Assembly: GCF_022602565.1 (NCBI RefSeq)
Contig: NZ_JALBCV010000020.1
Span: 1-54,965 of the forward strand
Length of the DNA: 54,965 bases
Direction of reading: 5' to 3'
Origin: Rosenbergiella metrosideri
Lineage (GTDB): Bacteria > Pseudomonadota > Gammaproteobacteria > Enterobacterales > Enterobacteriaceae
Every line of letters begins with the position of its first letter. Positions within the stretch are counted from its first letter, which is position 1. The notes under the pieces were generated by a model that was not told where the DNA came from, did no database searches, and saw only the letters and a program-made list of their open reading frames with translations. Made by a program: the position numbers and the translations under genes. Positions 1 to 13,032 of this stretch are shown piece by piece.

Positions 1-36
1 GCTGCGTATCTCGCTTTGCCGTGTCAGTGGATGCGC

Positions 37-90
37 ATTATAGGGAGTTCCGCTCAGAGCGCAAGGGATTATTTAAACTTTTTTACTGAC
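37..90 (-). promoter_or_regulatory. rRNA operon P1 promoter with UP element, firing leftward
   Basis: Read on the minus strand, TATAAT (37-42) is preceded by a 16-bp spacer and TTGCGC (59-64). The stretch CTCCC just before the -10 and the GCGC discriminator followed by CCACTGACACGG just after it match the E. coli rrn P1 initial region. An A/T-rich tract at 65-90 fits an UP element. The 16S gene should begin shortly beyond the left edge. This agrees with E. coli, where hsrA lies near rrnC. The promoter pattern is seen directly; the identity of the downstream operon is inferred. Confidence 0.82.
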
Positions 91-270
91 TGGTGATAAA
101 TCAAACCAAACGTGCAGATATCAGACAAAACCCTATTAAAAGCGCTGTTTTTTACAGCAATTAGCTCTTACTTCATTAATAAAATGGCAGCATTACTTTA
201 ATTAAGCCTCACCTCTATGCCCAAGATGCGTATACTTAGCAGACTAATTCAATAAATAAAGGACCTCTCA

Positions 271-1665
271 ATGGTTCGTTCCACCAGCGACCTCACCGGA
301 TTACCTTGGATTGCGGCGATGGCTTTCTTTATGCAAGCATTAGATGCCACTATCTTAAATACTGCACTGCCTGCTATTGCCGAAAGTCTGCACCGTTCAC
401 CCCTCGCCATGCAATCTACGATCATTAGTTATTCGCTAACCGTCGCAATGTTAATTCCGGTAAGTGGTTGGCTCGCCGATCGGTGTGGAACGAGAAAGGT
501 CTTTATTTGTGCCGTCACTTTGTTTGCCTTAGGGTCTCTCGCTTGTGCCTTATCAAACTCACTTGGACTATTGGTTGTCTCTCGTGTCGTTCAGGGAATC
601 GGCGGTGCCATGATGATGCCCGTTGCACGACTTACTCTACTTCGTGCTTATCCGCGGAATGAACTCCTTCCTATATTAAACTTTGTCACCATGCCTGGCT
701 TATTAGGCCCTGTCATGGGACCCGTGCTCGGTGGCTTCTTTGTGACCTACGCCAGCTGGCATTGGATTTTCTTGATTAACATTCCTATTGCATTGATCGG
801 GATTTTCTTTGCCCGTAAATACATGCCAGACTTTACGGTACCAAAGCGGAAATTTGATGCACTAGGCTTTCTTCTATTTAGTGGGTCGATCGTTGCATTA
901 TCAATTGGCGTAGAGTTGTTAGGCGAAGCACAAGTCTCGTTGAGTGTTGCGATAGCGGCAATGGTAGTAGGCGCTTTACTTCTCGCTTTGTATATAAAGC
1001 ATGCGGTTAAGAACAAAACGCCTTTAATTAACCTTGCGATGTTTAGAATCCGTACCTTCTCCGTAGGGATTGCGGGAAACGTTGCCTCACGGCTAGGTAC
1101 CGGATGTATTCCTTTCCTGATTCCTTTATTACTGCAAGTCGCTTTTGGCTATTCCGCGCTTTACGCTGGCTTTATTATGATAGCCACTGCAGCAGGGGCA
1201 ATTTTAGCCAAATCAACCGTCACTCCGTTACTTCGCCGCCAAGGTTATCGCCGAACGCTAGTCGGTATTAGCGCCATGATTGGCTTATTGATAATGAGCT
1301 TCGCTTTGCAGTCTGCGCAACACTCTATCCTGTGGTTACTGCCGCCCCTATTCTTGATAGGGATGGCAATGTCGACACAGTTTACGTCCATGAATACCAT
1401 CACCTTAGCAGATCTCACCGATGAACATGCCAGCGGTGGTAACAGCGTACTCGCGGTCACTCAGCAATTAGCCATCAGTTTTGGGGTCAGTGTCAGCGCC
1501 GCCGTTTTACGCTTTTGGCAGGAGTACCAAACAACAACAGAAGGGCAATTCCAAGCTACCTTCATTACCATGGGTATTGTCACGGTAATCGCTGGCAGCA
1601 CCTTCTTATTATTAATGAAGAGTGATGGCGAAAACCTTATCAAAAGACCGGCAAAAAAAAGCTAG
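271..1665 (+). CDS. hsrA: HsrA-type MFS drug/proton antiporter (DHA2 family)
   Basis: The 464-residue protein is hydrophobic throughout and should form about 14 membrane segments, as in the DHA2 branch of the major facilitator superfamily. Motif A is seen in loop 2-3 ([13 protein letters not shown], about residues 66-78), and motif C-like glycine/proline residues ([13 protein letters not shown]) near residues 143-155. E. coli HsrA (YieO) has 475 residues and sits between the rbs operon and rrnC, as here. It is expected to export small molecules in exchange for protons; its substrate cannot be read. The start is supported by AAAGGA 8-10 nt upstream. It stands alone and ends in a strong terminator. 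Confidence 0.88.
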   Translation: MVRSTSDLTGLPWIAAMAFFMQALDATILNTALPAIAESLHRSPLAMQSTIISYSLTVAMLIPVSGWLADRCGTRKVFICAVTLFALGSLACALSNSLGLLVVSRVVQGIGGAMMMPVARLTLLRAYPRNELLPILNFVTMPGLLGPVMGPVLGGFFVTYASWHWIFLINIPIALIGIFFARKYMPDFTVPKRKFDALGFLLFSGSIVALSIGVELLGEAQVSLSVAIAAMVVGALLLALYIKHAVKNKTPLINLAMFRIRTFSVGIAGNVASRLGTGCIPFLIPLLLQVAFGYSALYAGFIMIATAAGAILAKSTVTPLLRRQGYRRTLVGISAMIGLLIMSFALQSAQHSILWLLPPLFLIGMAMSTQFTSMNTITLADLTDEHASGGNSVLAVTQQLAISFGVSVSAAVLRFWQEYQTTTEGQFQATFITMGIVTVIAGSTFLLLMKSDGENLIKRPAKKS

Positions 1666-1688
1666 GTCGATGTTCTAACCTTCGATTC

Positions 1689-1727
1689 GGGGGGAATGCC
1701 CAAGAAACGGGTACTCCCCCCTTTTTT
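1689..1727 (+). terminator. Rho-independent terminator of hsrA
   Basis: Inverted repeat with six outer G:C pairs (1689-1694 with 1715-1721) and an inner GCCC/GGGT match, loop AAGAAAC, followed by a run of six T. It lies 24 bp after the hsrA stop and also marks where the rbsR remnant ends on the other strand. Confidence 0.8.
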
Positions 1728-2010
1728 CTCTTCGATTCGATGAAGTAATAAATCGATAGCGACTTGGCCGAGAGTATCTTTCAGTTGATGAATCGTGGTT
1801 AGGGCGGGGTAAGGTATGCCGATAATGCGATAGCATCATAGCCAATCACGGCAACATCATCCGGTATAGTCAGTCCGGCACGGAATAATGCTTGATAGAC
1901 CCCGACCGCCATCGCATCATTACAAGCAAAGACTGCATCCGGTCGCGGCGTTAGCGTTAATACATACTCGACATTCCGCCAGATAATTCTAAATCGTCTT
2001 GGACAATATA
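1728..2010 (-). pseudogene. rbsR: rbsR remnant (ribose repressor, C-terminal part only)
   Basis: Minus-strand translation gives pieces of the LacI-family effector domain: [20 protein letters not shown], then [21 protein letters not shown], then, after a one-base deletion, [20 protein letters not shown]. These line up with the last roughly 100 residues of E. coli RbsR. Another frame change near 1960 separates a short upstream piece (DLELSGG). The DNA-binding helix-turn-helix and the first two thirds of the protein are missing, and rbsK ends only about 10 bp upstream. No functional repressor can be made from this remnant. Confidence 0.85.
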
Positions 2011-2019
2011 CTGTCCTGA

Positions 2020-2940
2020 CTATTTTAGAAAATCGATAATCTCACCACGCCAAGGTATCGACGTTTGTGCCCCTTGTCGGGAAACGGCAATGGCCGCCGC
2101 CGCTTGTGCAAAGTCTATTGCTTGCTGCCAATCAGCTGTTTCAAGATAGCGACAGAGAAAAGCCCCATTAAAAGTATCCCCCGCTGCAATGGTATCTTTT
2201 ACCGTTACGTCATACCCCGCAATACGTTGTCCCTGGCCGTTGACACTTAGCCAAACCCCGCGATTTCCTAAGGTAATCATAACGGTATCGATGCCTTTAT
2301 GGTGTAAGCAACGAGCGGCTTGCTCGGCATCCTGATCGGACTGAACGGAGATTCCCGTCAAGGCTTCAGCTTCGGTTTCATTGGGTGTAATGATATCAAT
2401 CAGAGATAGCAGTTCATCACTTAGCGGTTGCACCGGAGCTGGGTTTAAAACAGTTAAAATATCGTGTTGATGAGCAAGCTTTGCTGCCGCTAATACACTT
2501 TCTAAGGGCGTCTCAAGTTGAAGTAATAACCCATCACAAGCGGTAATCACTTGCCGATGTTTCTCGACATAGGCTGTTGTCAGGGAGGCATTTGCACCGG
2601 GGTAAATACCAATGGTATTTTCACCCTGATCATCAAGGTAGATCATCGCAACACCGGTGGCTTCACCTTCCGCCACCTCAATCGTCGAGATATCGATGTT
2701 ATCTTTCAATAGCTGCTCGCGAAGCAATTGACCGACCTCATCGTCGCCGACGCAAGCCATAAAGGCGATTGATGCACCACTGCGACCAGCGGCTACCGCT
2801 TGGTTCGCCCCCTTTCCGCCAAAGCTCATCAGGTAATGTGTTCCAGACAACGTCTCTCCCGGCTTAGGGAAGTGTGGGACCTGCAGAACATGATCGATAT
2901 TGATACTGCCAAGCACCACCATTTTTTTATTCGCTTGCAT
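2020..2940 (-). CDS. rbsK: Ribokinase
   Basis: PfkB-family sugar kinase of 306 residues, phosphorylating D-ribose to ribose 5-phosphate in the cytoplasm. The N-terminal GSINIDH and [13 protein letters not shown] motifs bind ribose, and the C-terminal [12 protein letters not shown] motif supplies the anion hole and catalytic aspartate. The sequence follows E. coli RbsK from end to end. I chose the ATG at 2940 because the family begins about five residues before the VVLGSIN strand; an upstream ATG at 2967 would add nine residues with no better ribosome site. It appears intact although the transporter genes and the repressor around it are deleted or broken, so it may act on ribose from nucleoside salvage, or be a survivor awaiting decay. 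Confidence 0.9.
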   Translation of the reverse strand: MQANKKMVVLGSINIDHVLQVPHFPKPGETLSGTHYLMSFGGKGANQAVAAGRSGASIAFMACVGDDEVGQLLREQLLKDNIDISTIEVAEGEATGVAMIYLDDQGENTIGIYPGANASLTTAYVEKHRQVITACDGLLLQLETPLESVLAAAKLAHQHDILTVLNPAPVQPLSDELLSLIDIITPNETEAEALTGISVQSDQDAEQAARCLHHKGIDTVMITLGNRGVWLSVNGQGQRIAGYDVTVKDTIAAGDTFNGAFLCRYLETADWQQAIDFAQAAAAIAVSRQGAQTSIPWRGEIIDFLK

Positions 2941-2986
2941 TGTCGCCGTCCGTTCGCGGAACCTCATTCGGGTACCGCGTTTATTG

Positions 2987-3430
2987 TTATTGAGGAGTGA
3001 CTAAGCTGAGATCGACAGAAAATACCTTAGGAATCGCCTGACCTTTTAAAATCTTATCGGTATTCTCAACGCCGGTGATACCAATTTACTCAGGTAATTG
3101 AGTAACGGTAGCCGCCATTTTTCCTCGTTTCACTGCCGCTATGCCATCTGCCGTCCCATCGAAACCCACCACTAACACATCTTTTCTTCCAGCCTTCTGT
3201 AAGGCTCGTAACGCACCTACGGCCATTTCGTCATTTTCGGCAAACACGGCTTGAACATTACTATGGGCTTACAGCAAATTCTGCATGACATTTAAGCCTT
3301 TGATACGGTCAAAATCGGTGGGCTGTCGCGCTAAAAGCGTAAAGTGATGCGTTTGTGCGGCTTCAGCGAATCCTTTTCCTCGCTCACACGATGCCGAGGT
3401 CCCTGCAATCCCTTGATGGCCTTTATTCAT
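2987..3430 (-). pseudogene. rbsB: Fused rbsD start and rbsB 3' part (ribose-binding protein remnant)
   Basis: A 148-codon reading frame begins ATG-AAT-AAA-GGC behind a good GAGGAG ribosome site, then runs straight into the RbsB sequence [16 protein letters not shown]...[15 protein letters not shown]. It continues to the normal RbsB end (FSVDLSLVTPQ), interrupted by in-frame TAA codons at codon 54 (3269) and codon 115 (3086) but by no frameshift. RbsD proteins begin MKKG, so the simplest reading is one deletion from rbsD codon 4 into rbsB, removing rbsD, rbsA, rbsC and the rbsB signal peptide. The rbsB homology is clear; the rbsD origin of the first four codons is inferred from position and likeness. 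Confidence 0.85.
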
Positions 3431-3441
3431 ACTTCGCTCCT

Positions 3442-3459
3442 CAGCGAAACGTTTCGCTG
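3442..3459. promoter_or_regulatory. RbsR operator (perfect 18-bp palindrome)
   Basis: CAGCGAAACGTTTCGCTG is fully self-complementary and has the form of the E. coli RbsR operator at the rbs promoter. It lies 11 bp before the ATG of the rbsD-rbsB remnant, overlapping the expected promoter/leader. A CRP-like half site (TATCACA, minus strand near 3510) lies upstream. With rbsR destroyed here, the site is either a relic or is bound by another LacI-family protein. Confidence 0.85.
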
Positions 3460-3643
3460 GCAGCAGCATGAACGAAGCCTAATCGCTTGCTCAATCGAGT
3501 AATAAGAGAAATGTGATAGCCATCGAATCGGTTCGCTGAAACAGTGATGCACACCAAGTAATTGATGTAACGCTGTAATTCGTTACTCGAAAAATGTTTG
3601 GGTGATCCGCTTTTAACCGAAGCCTTAGGGTAAGGAAGGGAAT

Positions 3644-3668
3644 CCCACTGCCTCGATGAGACAGTGGG
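3644..3668 (-). terminator. Hairpin after budC, possible terminator
   Basis: CCCACTG and CAGTGGG (7 bp) flank an inner CTC/GAG pair with a 3-nt loop, 8 bp after the budC stop. No T-run follows on the minus strand, so it may serve as a 3' end stabiliser or a weak terminator rather than a classical one. Confidence 0.45.
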
Positions 3669-3675
3669 GCAAGGA

Positions 3676-6142
<2,467 letters not shown>

Positions 6143-6154
6143 CATTATCTCCAC

Positions 6155-6937
6155 TTAACTCTCTACTGCGCGTATCGCTTGATCGAGGTCTTCTGGGTGT
6201 AAATCGGCATTAAGAAATTCATGATGGGTAGGTAAATCCACCACCAGCTTATGAATCGCACCAAACGTCAGGGTTCCGGAGAGTAATTGGTAGTCCAGAA
6301 GGTGGCCGCCCCCTTGCCGATCGTCGGTGATAAAGTGTTCGTGGTATCCGGCAACGTTGATTCCCTGCATATACTGCGGTGTGCGAAAACCAATCACTGA
6401 CCCCGTTTTCTGATTAAAGGTAAAGATAGGTTGCTCAGCTATCGCTTCTTGCATGGGTCGGTAAGGCCGACACTGTTCCGGCACTGTACGGGTCTGCGCT
6501 TTCTGGAAGCTCCCCTCTATCCGCAGGGCGCAGAACAGGTTGTCTGAAGAAAGGTGCTGATCGATCAGTCGATGAATAGCTTGGCGTGAAGTGGGCTGGT
6601 CCAGCTCGAGACAGTAGTCTGGTTGGAAGAACGTCATTACGGCAAAGGGGGTTTGTTGCTCCGCTCGCGCTTGTTGTGCGCTGCCGTCAGACTTCAGTTG
6701 GTAAATTTGATGATCGAGGGCGACCAGTTCACCATCTAAATGATTAAAGGTCCCCAGGCCAAAATCGCCTTTTTCGAGCAGATCAGCAACGGTCATCGAA
6801 CCGTCATACACCCCACTCAGTAAAGCGCTCATTAAGGACGTTTGAAAAATCACTTTTTCAGGTCCTTGTTGATGGGCCAATGTAACCATCTGTCCGAGTT
6901 GTGAGGCACAGTCGCAATCAATAAGATGATCAGCCAT
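6155..6937 (-). CDS. budA: Alpha-acetolactate decarboxylase
   Basis: 260-residue zinc enzyme converting acetolactate to (R)-acetoin. Family signatures seen: QTSLMSALLSGVYDG, GDFGLGTFN, the active-site glutamate region DGELVALD, and the zinc-binding HEHF of GYHEHFITDDRQGGGHLLDYQ. It matches the Klebsiella BudA length (about 259 aa). GAGAGGAAAG precedes its ATG. As first gene of budABC it lies directly downstream of the divergent promoter region shared with budR, as in Klebsiella and Enterobacter, and should be induced by acetate and low pH through BudR. Confidence 0.94.
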   Translation of the reverse strand: MADHLIDCDCASQLGQMVTLAHQQGPEKVIFQTSLMSALLSGVYDGSMTVADLLEKGDFGLGTFNHLDGELVALDHQIYQLKSDGSAQQARAEQQTPFAVMTFFQPDYCLELDQPTSRQAIHRLIDQHLSSDNLFCALRIEGSFQKAQTRTVPEQCRPYRPMQEAIAEQPIFTFNQKTGSVIGFRTPQYMQGINVAGYHEHFITDDRQGGGHLLDYQLLSGTLTFGAIHKLVVDLPTHHEFLNADLHPEDLDQAIRAVES

Positions 6938-7035
6938 GCTTTCCTCTCTATAAGTAAAAACCTTAGAAAGTATGTTGACCTATCACGCTATCGAGTTCCA
7001 ATATAGGGAAGGCCCGACTTTAAGACGTTATCGAT
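6938..7035. promoter_or_regulatory. Divergent budA/budR promoter region
   Basis: 98-bp gap between divergent budA and budR, the usual place for a LysR-type operator. Short related steps TATCACG and TATCGAG lie at about 6980-6996, and TTGACC at about 6974. I cannot assign a precise operator or -10/-35 by eye. Confidence 0.4.
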
Positions 7036-7911
7036 ATGGAACTGCGTTATCTTCGTTATTTTGTTGCCGTCGCAGAAACGCGCAACTTCACTCGTGCGGC
7101 TGAAAAGCTGTCAATTTCCCAACCCCCCTTAAGCCAACAGATTCTCCGTTTGGAAAGGGAAATTGGTACGCCACTTTTTCTTCGTTTAAAAAGTGGGGTG
7201 GAATTAACCGAGGCAGGAGAGGCTTTTTATAAAGAAGCCAAGCAAATATTATTATTGACCGATCAGGCTCTGGAAAAGACCCGCGGTATTGCCCGAGGTA
7301 TCAATGGTAAGGCGACCTTAGGCTTTGCCTGTTCCAGCGTTTTTCATCCCATACTGTTTGAGCGGTTAAAAAAGTTCCAAACGCGCTATCCTTCAGCGAC
7401 CTTGCTCTCAGAGGAAAGTAATATGTCGCAATTGATGCAATCTTTGCGTGACGGGACATTAGATGCGGCTTTTGTCCGATTACCTTGCCAAACAACCCAA
7501 GAGTTCACCCTGCATACGTTGACGCAAGAAAAGATGTATCTAGTGGTTCGCGAGGAGGAGGCGAATACTCCTCTCGATACGCTTCTCGCAGAGTTACCAC
7601 TCATTTTATTCCCAAGAGAGTTGGCTCCCAGCCTTTATGATCTCATCATCCATTTTTGCCATGATCAGGGTGTCGTGCCGCAGTTAGCGACCCAAGCGCC
7701 GCAGATATCTGCCTCGATTACGATGGTCGCCAGCGGCTTTGGGTTTACCTTTGTGCCGGAATCGCTCACCATTATTGCGATGCCCGGCGTGTCTTATCGG
7801 CGAATAGAGGACCCGCAGTTAACCACTGAGATAGCCTTGGCATGGCGTCGTTGGGATCGCTCGCCCATCATCAAGCATCTTCTTGCCTTGGTCAGGGATG
7901 ATAACGAATAA
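7036..7911 (+). CDS. budR: LysR-type activator of the bud operon
   Basis: 291-residue LysR-family regulator. The N-terminal winged helix-turn-helix reads YLRYFVAVAETRNFTRAA...ISQPPLSQQI (residues 4-36), followed by the linker helix and a periplasmic-binding-like effector domain from about residue 90. The first 60 residues are nearly those of Klebsiella BudR (AlsR group). Divergent placement from budABC supports its role as their activator. It ends 17 bp before a hairpin shared with kup. Confidence 0.9.
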   Translation: MELRYLRYFVAVAETRNFTRAAEKLSISQPPLSQQILRLEREIGTPLFLRLKSGVELTEAGEAFYKEAKQILLLTDQALEKTRGIARGINGKATLGFACSSVFHPILFERLKKFQTRYPSATLLSEESNMSQLMQSLRDGTLDAAFVRLPCQTTQEFTLHTLTQEKMYLVVREEEANTPLDTLLAELPLILFPRELAPSLYDLIIHFCHDQGVVPQLATQAPQISASITMVASGFGFTFVPESLTIIAMPGVSYRRIEDPQLTTEIALAWRRWDRSPIIKHLLALVRDDNE

Positions 7912-7922
7912 CGTTATTTGAC

Positions 7923-7950
7923 AAAAAAATAGGCGCCTCATGCGCCTATT
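7923..7950 (-). terminator. Terminator of kup, shared with convergent budR
   Basis: AATAGGCGC and GCGCCTATT form a perfect 9-bp stem with a 5-nt loop. Read on the minus strand the stem is followed by a T-run (complement of the A-tract 7923-7929), making a good terminator for kup; in the plus direction the T content is poorer but may still end budR. Confidence 0.85.
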
Positions 7951-7955
7951 CTTCA

Positions 7956-9824
7956 TTAAATTTCCACTTGGGTACCCAGTTGAATAACCCGGTTAGGTGG
8001 GATCTCAAATTGGTCAGGTGCCCGCAAGGCATTGCGTTGTAGCAGTAAGAATAACTTACCGCGCAAGCGCAGGTACCATGGCCGTTTACCTAGAATTAAT
8101 GACTCGTTTGACATAAAGAATGATGTCTCCATCATCCGACAATTCAAGCCTTCCAGTCCACAGCGATGGAAGATATCTTCCATATTAGGGATTTCCCGCC
8201 AACCATAACTGGCGATAACTCGCCAAAATGTTGGTGAGAGCTGCTCAATACTGACACGATGCACATTATGCACATAAGGTGCATCCTCAGTCCGTAAAGT
8301 CAGCAGAACGACACGCTCGTGAAGGACCTTATTATGTTTAAGGTTGTGCAATAACGCGAAAGGAATGATGTTCTTCACTCTGGTCATATAGACCGCGGTT
8401 CCTGTGACTCTCACAGGAGGATGTTTCTCTAGAGAAGAGATCATCGCTTCCAGTGAATTACCGTGCTCATGCATCTTTCTGAGCGCCCGGAAACGTTCAC
8501 TCTTCCACGTCGTCATGATAATAAACATCACCAATGCCAGTGTCAGAGGCAACCAACCACCGGATAATATCTTCACTAAGTTTGCCGAAAATAATGGCAC
8601 ATCGATACAGAGTAAGAAGATACAAAGGGGAACGACCGAAAACAGGCTCCAGTGCCAATTTTTCCTCGCCACCGTACAGGAAAGTAACGTCGTTAATACC
8701 ATGGTACCGGTGACGGCAATCCCATAGGCAGCGGCTAAGTTACTCGAATGCTTGAAGCTCACGATAACTAATACGACAGCGGTATAGAGTAACCAGTTTA
8801 CGACCGGTATATAAATCTGCCCTGACTCATTTTCCGAGGTATGAATAATACGCATCGGTGGAAGATAACCTAAGCGTACCGCTTGTCGAGTTAATGAAAA
8901 TACCCCAGAAATAACTGCCTGAGAGGCAATAACCGTCGCAAAAGTCGCTAGAATTAGCATTGGGATCAGCGCCCAATCAGGGGCTAATAAGAAGAATGGG
9001 TTTTTAATCGCTTCGGGGTGTTTGAGTAACAGCGCCCCCTGGCCAAAGTAGTTCATCACAAGAGAAGGCAGTACCACCAGCATCCAAGCGATACGAATCG
9101 GGAGCTTACCAAAGTGTCCCATATCGGCGTAGAGCGCCTCTACCCCAGTAATCGCTAACACCACCGAGCCTAATGCGAAGAAAGAAATGGTCTTATAGTG
9201 CAGGAAAAACTGTAAGGCATACCACGGATTTAATGCTTGCAGGACCGCCGGATTATTAATGATCCCATTAATCCCAAAGACCGCGAGCAGTATAAACCAT
9301 AGCAACATCACCGGTGCAAACAGCTTGCCTACCAGTCCGGTGCCATGTTTCTGAATAACGAACAGTAAGGTCAGCACCACTATCGAAATCGGTACAATAA
9401 AGACGTCCAGTGATGGCGCGGCGATTTCCAAGCCTTCAATCGCGGAAAGCACCGACATGGCTGGGGTGATCACCACCTCACCGAAGAAGAAACTGCCGCC
9501 AATCAATCCCAGAATCAGCACCACCGCCGTGGCGGTTGCGTGGGTATTTCTCCCCGCTAGCGACATAAGGGTTAAAATCCCCCCTTCGCCTGCATTATCC
9601 GCACGCATAACATAGCTGATGTATTTCAGCGAGACCACCACCACCAGCAACCAAAAAATTAAGGAAAGGAAACCAAAAACAGACTGTTGTTCGATACCAA
9701 AACCAAATTCGCCAGAAAGGCATTCTCGCAACGTATAAAGAGGACTTGTCCCAATGTCCCCATAAACGACACCTATGGCTGCCAGTGTCAACGCCGCTGT
9801 AGACTGTTTATTCTCTGAGTTCAT
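7956..9824 (-). CDS. kup: Low-affinity potassium uptake protein Kup
   Basis: 622-residue K+/H+ symporter of the inner membrane. About 12 membrane segments occupy the first 440 residues, starting with the family signature [17 protein letters not shown] and including [14 protein letters not shown] and the [13 protein letters not shown] loop. A cytoplasmic C-terminal domain ends [12 protein letters not shown], as in E. coli Kup (622 aa). I start at the ATG at 9824 (MNSENKQ), which gives the family length; the longer frame would need a TTG. It faces away from ravA across a roughly 200-bp divergent promoter region. Confidence 0.94.
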   Translation of the reverse strand: MNSENKQSTAALTLAAIGVVYGDIGTSPLYTLRECLSGEFGFGIEQQSVFGFLSLIFWLLVVVVSLKYISYVMRADNAGEGGILTLMSLAGRNTHATATAVVLILGLIGGSFFFGEVVITPAMSVLSAIEGLEIAAPSLDVFIVPISIVVLTLLFVIQKHGTGLVGKLFAPVMLLWFILLAVFGINGIINNPAVLQALNPWYALQFFLHYKTISFFALGSVVLAITGVEALYADMGHFGKLPIRIAWMLVVLPSLVMNYFGQGALLLKHPEAIKNPFFLLAPDWALIPMLILATFATVIASQAVISGVFSLTRQAVRLGYLPPMRIIHTSENESGQIYIPVVNWLLYTAVVLVIVSFKHSSNLAAAYGIAVTGTMVLTTLLSCTVARKNWHWSLFSVVPLCIFLLCIDVPLFSANLVKILSGGWLPLTLALVMFIIMTTWKSERFRALRKMHEHGNSLEAMISSLEKHPPVRVTGTAVYMTRVKNIIPFALLHNLKHNKVLHERVVLLTLRTEDAPYVHNVHRVSIEQLSPTFWRVIASYGWREIPNMEDIFHRCGLEGLNCRMMETSFFMSNESLILGKRPWYLRLRGKLFLLLQRNALRAPDQFEIPPNRVIQLGTQVEI

Positions 9825-10026
9825 AAAAATTTTCTGTTTAGATCGATTAGTCTTAAACAACCTTGATAATTAATAGAGTCCGCACAGTATGCACAGTTTT
9901 AGTAAAAAACCTATCATGCATTAACATATGCTATTACTTAATGACAAAAATCATTTACAGTGCAATGAGAAAAACTTACGCTCGCCTCGCTAGATAGCGA
10001 ACTTAGCTGCGATTTAAGGATGCCTG

Positions 10027-11523
10027 ATGATACCCGCACAACTCCTCGCTGATAGAATTGTCCGCCTGAGTAATCAATTAGAAAAAGGTTTGTATGAACG
10101 TCACGATGTCATACGTCTTTGTCTACTCGCCGCGCTCAGTGGCGAGAGTGTCTTTCTAATGGGACCGCCAGGAATAGCGAAGAGTTTAATTGCCCGCCGT
10201 ATTAAGAGTGCGTTTAAACAGGCAACTGCCTTCGAATATCTCATGACGCGTTTCTCAACGCCAGAAGAAGTCTTCGGCCCTTTATCTATTCAGGCTTTAA
10301 AAGATGAAGGACGATATCAACGTATCACCGAAGGCTATTTACCGGATGCAGAAGTGGTGTTCTTGGATGAGATTTGGAAAGCCGGCCCAGCGATACTCAA
10401 TACCCTCTTAACCGCGATTAATGAACGCCGGTTTCGTAATGGTAAGGATGAGCAGAAGATCCCTATGCGCTTATTGATCAGCGCCTCCAATGAATTGCCG
10501 GATGAAGAGAGCGGCTTGGAAGCGCTTTATGATAGGATGTTGATCCGTCTATGGCTCACCAACATCAATGAAAAGCGCCACTTTCACGGCATGCTTTTAC
10601 AAGTAGAAGATAACCACTTTTCCCTCGAAGACGATAACCTCGCCATTACTGACGAAGAATATTTCCAATGGCAGCAAGCCATCCCGAAGATATTACTGCC
10701 CGAGGAGGTCTTCGAACTCATCTATCGACTGCGCCAACAGCTTCAGCAGCTTGCCGATGCCCCTTATATCTCAGACCGTCGATGGAAAAAAGCAATTCAT
10801 CTATTACAGGCCAGCGCCTTTTTCAGTGGTCGACAAGCGATTGCGCCTGTGGATCTAATTTTATTAAAAGAGTGTCTATGGCATAACGCCGCTTCGCGGA
10901 CGCTTATTGAGCAAGAGATTCGCACACTCTTACTTCAGCATGCCTGGCAGCAGCAAGCGATGTTGTTGGCATTGCAGCAAATTCAAGTGCGTAAGCAAAC
11001 ACTTCATCAAGAACAGAGCCTGACTCAAGCCTTCAAACTGACGAAGCAGAGTGCAATGTTTAGCCGTAAACCGCATTACCAGTTGCCTAGCACACTGACT
11101 GGCGAGACCTTTACCTTACTTTTACAGCAGCCGCTTACCCTGCATCATTTGCGTGTCACGCATATCGTTATTGAGCGTGAAGCCCTCCATCACTGGTTAC
11201 AAAAAGCCGGTGATATACGGGGTAAATTAAACGGTATTGGTTTTCCGCAATCTCTCGATTTATCTGTCGATGAACAAGATTGCCTCGTGGTGAGAGATAT
11301 CAGTTTACAAGCAACACGCTTAAACTATGAAGATGAAGTCGTCCGTAGCGATATGCCTGAGGAGATTGTTAAACAGTTTGCTCAGCTCCATGACCGTCTC
11401 CAGCAACAACGCCTGCTCTTTCGCCAGCAACAGCAATGCCTATTTATTAATCATGAATGGTTGGCCGACATCGAGGCTAGCCTCCAAGAGGTCGCGGCAC
11501 AAATCGAACAGGCGCAGCAATGA
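10027..11523 (+). CDS. ravA: RavA, MoxR-family AAA+ ATPase
   Basis: 498 residues, the E. coli RavA length. The AAA+ core shows Walker A GPPGIAKS (about residues 44-51), the [12 protein letters not shown] insert, Walker B VVFLDEI and sensor 1 SASNELP. The middle and C-terminal parts match the discoidal LARA region that docks on lysine decarboxylase LdcI in E. coli. RavA acts with ViaA as a chaperone pair acting on respiratory complexes (fumarate reductase, Nuo). AAGGATG precedes the ATG. It overlaps viaA by 4 bp (ATGA), so the two are translationally coupled. Confidence 0.93.
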   Translation: MIPAQLLADRIVRLSNQLEKGLYERHDVIRLCLLAALSGESVFLMGPPGIAKSLIARRIKSAFKQATAFEYLMTRFSTPEEVFGPLSIQALKDEGRYQRITEGYLPDAEVVFLDEIWKAGPAILNTLLTAINERRFRNGKDEQKIPMRLLISASNELPDEESGLEALYDRMLIRLWLTNINEKRHFHGMLLQVEDNHFSLEDDNLAITDEEYFQWQQAIPKILLPEEVFELIYRLRQQLQQLADAPYISDRRWKKAIHLLQASAFFSGRQAIAPVDLILLKECLWHNAASRTLIEQEIRTLLLQHAWQQQAMLLALQQIQVRKQTLHQEQSLTQAFKLTKQSAMFSRKPHYQLPSTLTGETFTLLLQQPLTLHHLRVTHIVIEREALHHWLQKAGDIRGKLNGIGFPQSLDLSVDEQDCLVVRDISLQATRLNYEDEVVRSDMPEEIVKQFAQLHDRLQQQRLLFRQQQQCLFINHEWLADIEASLQEVAAQIEQAQQ

Positions 11524-12980
11524 TCTCCCTTGATACATTGCTCAATCTGCTAACGCTAAATGACAGTATCAATTTGAATGATTTTTTGGCAACCGTGCTC
11601 ACGGCGCCACAATTGGTCCTGCTTTTCGAAAAAAGCCCCAAGCTCAAAAAAATGCTACAACGCGAGTTGCCACAGATTAAAGCCTCCATTACACAGCAAC
11701 TTAAAGATACCCCTGTTCCGGACGCATTAGCGCAAGAGTTCGCCTTCTATACTCAAACGCTAGGACTGACTTATTATCAATTTACCCAACAACTGCAACA
11801 AACCTGTCAGCAGCTTGAAGTACTCAATTCCCCTTTTTACGAAGAAGCACAAAGCTTACTGAAGCAGACTGCGGGAGAGTCGCTAACACCTGCCCAGCAC
11901 AGTCTCTTTATTCAACGTTGGCGAATGAATCTGACTCTTCAAGCCTTGACGCTCAATGACGATCTGCTGGAGCAACATAAACAGAAATTAATAGAAGAGT
12001 TAAAAAAACAACTCTCGATGAGCGGATTTCTCGCGCCACTGCTCAACGATGATGAAGATATGAGCCATGGTCGTTTATGGGATCTCAGCAAATCATCGCT
12101 GCATACCGCGGACAGCGAACGTTTAATCGAATACAGCCATTTTCTACGCTCTCAGCCGCAACTCATTGAACTAGCACAAAAGCTGGGGCGCAGCCGAGAG
12201 TCCAAAGCGATCGTCGCAGACACAACTCAACTTGGTGTCGAGCAACACTTACAATCGATTACCAGCGCCTTCCCCGAAGAGGTTCAAGGTGTTCATCAAA
12301 GTGATGACGTATTACGCCTTCTGCCACCGGAGCTGGCCTCATTGAGTTTGGACGAACTTGAAATCGAGTTTTATCGCAAGCTTATCGAAAAGCGGCTTCT
12401 TACCTATCAGCTACAAGGCGAAGACCACCAGCTGGTGACAAAACAACGACCGGTCACCTATCAAGAAAAAGAACAACAGCCCAAAGGTCCATTTATTGTC
12501 TGCGTAGACACCTCTGGCTCTATGGGCGGCTTCAATGAACGCTGCGCAAAAGCGTTTTGCCTCGCACTGCTCAAGATAGCGTTCCAAGAAAACCGACGTT
12601 GCTTTGTGATGATGTTTACCCAAGAAATCATACAATACGAGTTAACTGCCGAGAGTGGCATGCCTCAGTTGATCCGTTTTTTAAGCCAACGCTTTAGAGG
12701 GGGAACAGATATCGGCCATTGCCTGCACGAAGCGGTAAAACTCTTACAAACTGATAGCTGGCAGGAAGCCGATGTCGTGGTCATTTCAGATTTTGTTGCT
12801 CAACGCGTTAGCGAAGAGATCCAGCAGCAGATTCGCCAGCAGCAACAGCTGCATCAGCAACGCTTTCATGCCGTTACGCTGTCCGATCATGGAAAGCCTC
12901 GGTTGACCTCTATTTTTGATTTTATCTGGTCTTTTGATACAGGATTAAAAAGCCGGTTAAAACGCTACGTTCGGCGCTAA
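11520..12980 (+). CDS. viaA: ViaA, von Willebrand A-domain partner of RavA
   Basis: 486 residues against 483 in E. coli. The N-terminal two thirds are helical; the C-terminal VWA domain carries the metal-ion-dependent adhesion site DTSGSMGG (residues 330-337), a threonine in RGGTDIG, and the aspartate in VVISDF. ViaA stimulates RavA ATPase activity and binds membrane lipids in E. coli. The start codon overlaps the ravA stop. No terminator is evident before ovoA 52 bp on, so partial read-through into ovoA is possible. Confidence 0.92.
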   Translation: MISLDTLLNLLTLNDSINLNDFLATVLTAPQLVLLFEKSPKLKKMLQRELPQIKASITQQLKDTPVPDALAQEFAFYTQTLGLTYYQFTQQLQQTCQQLEVLNSPFYEEAQSLLKQTAGESLTPAQHSLFIQRWRMNLTLQALTLNDDLLEQHKQKLIEELKKQLSMSGFLAPLLNDDEDMSHGRLWDLSKSSLHTADSERLIEYSHFLRSQPQLIELAQKLGRSRESKAIVADTTQLGVEQHLQSITSAFPEEVQGVHQSDDVLRLLPPELASLSLDELEIEFYRKLIEKRLLTYQLQGEDHQLVTKQRPVTYQEKEQQPKGPFIVCVDTSGSMGGFNERCAKAFCLALLKIAFQENRRCFVMMFTQEIIQYELTAESGMPQLIRFLSQRFRGGTDIGHCLHEAVKLLQTDSWQEADVVVISDFVAQRVSEEIQQQIRQQQQLHQQRFHAVTLSDHGKPRLTSIFDFIWSFDTGLKSRLKRYVRR

Positions 12981-13032
12981 ATACTAAGGGACTGCTATAG
13001 TTTGAACATAATCATTAAGGAAAGCGACTATC

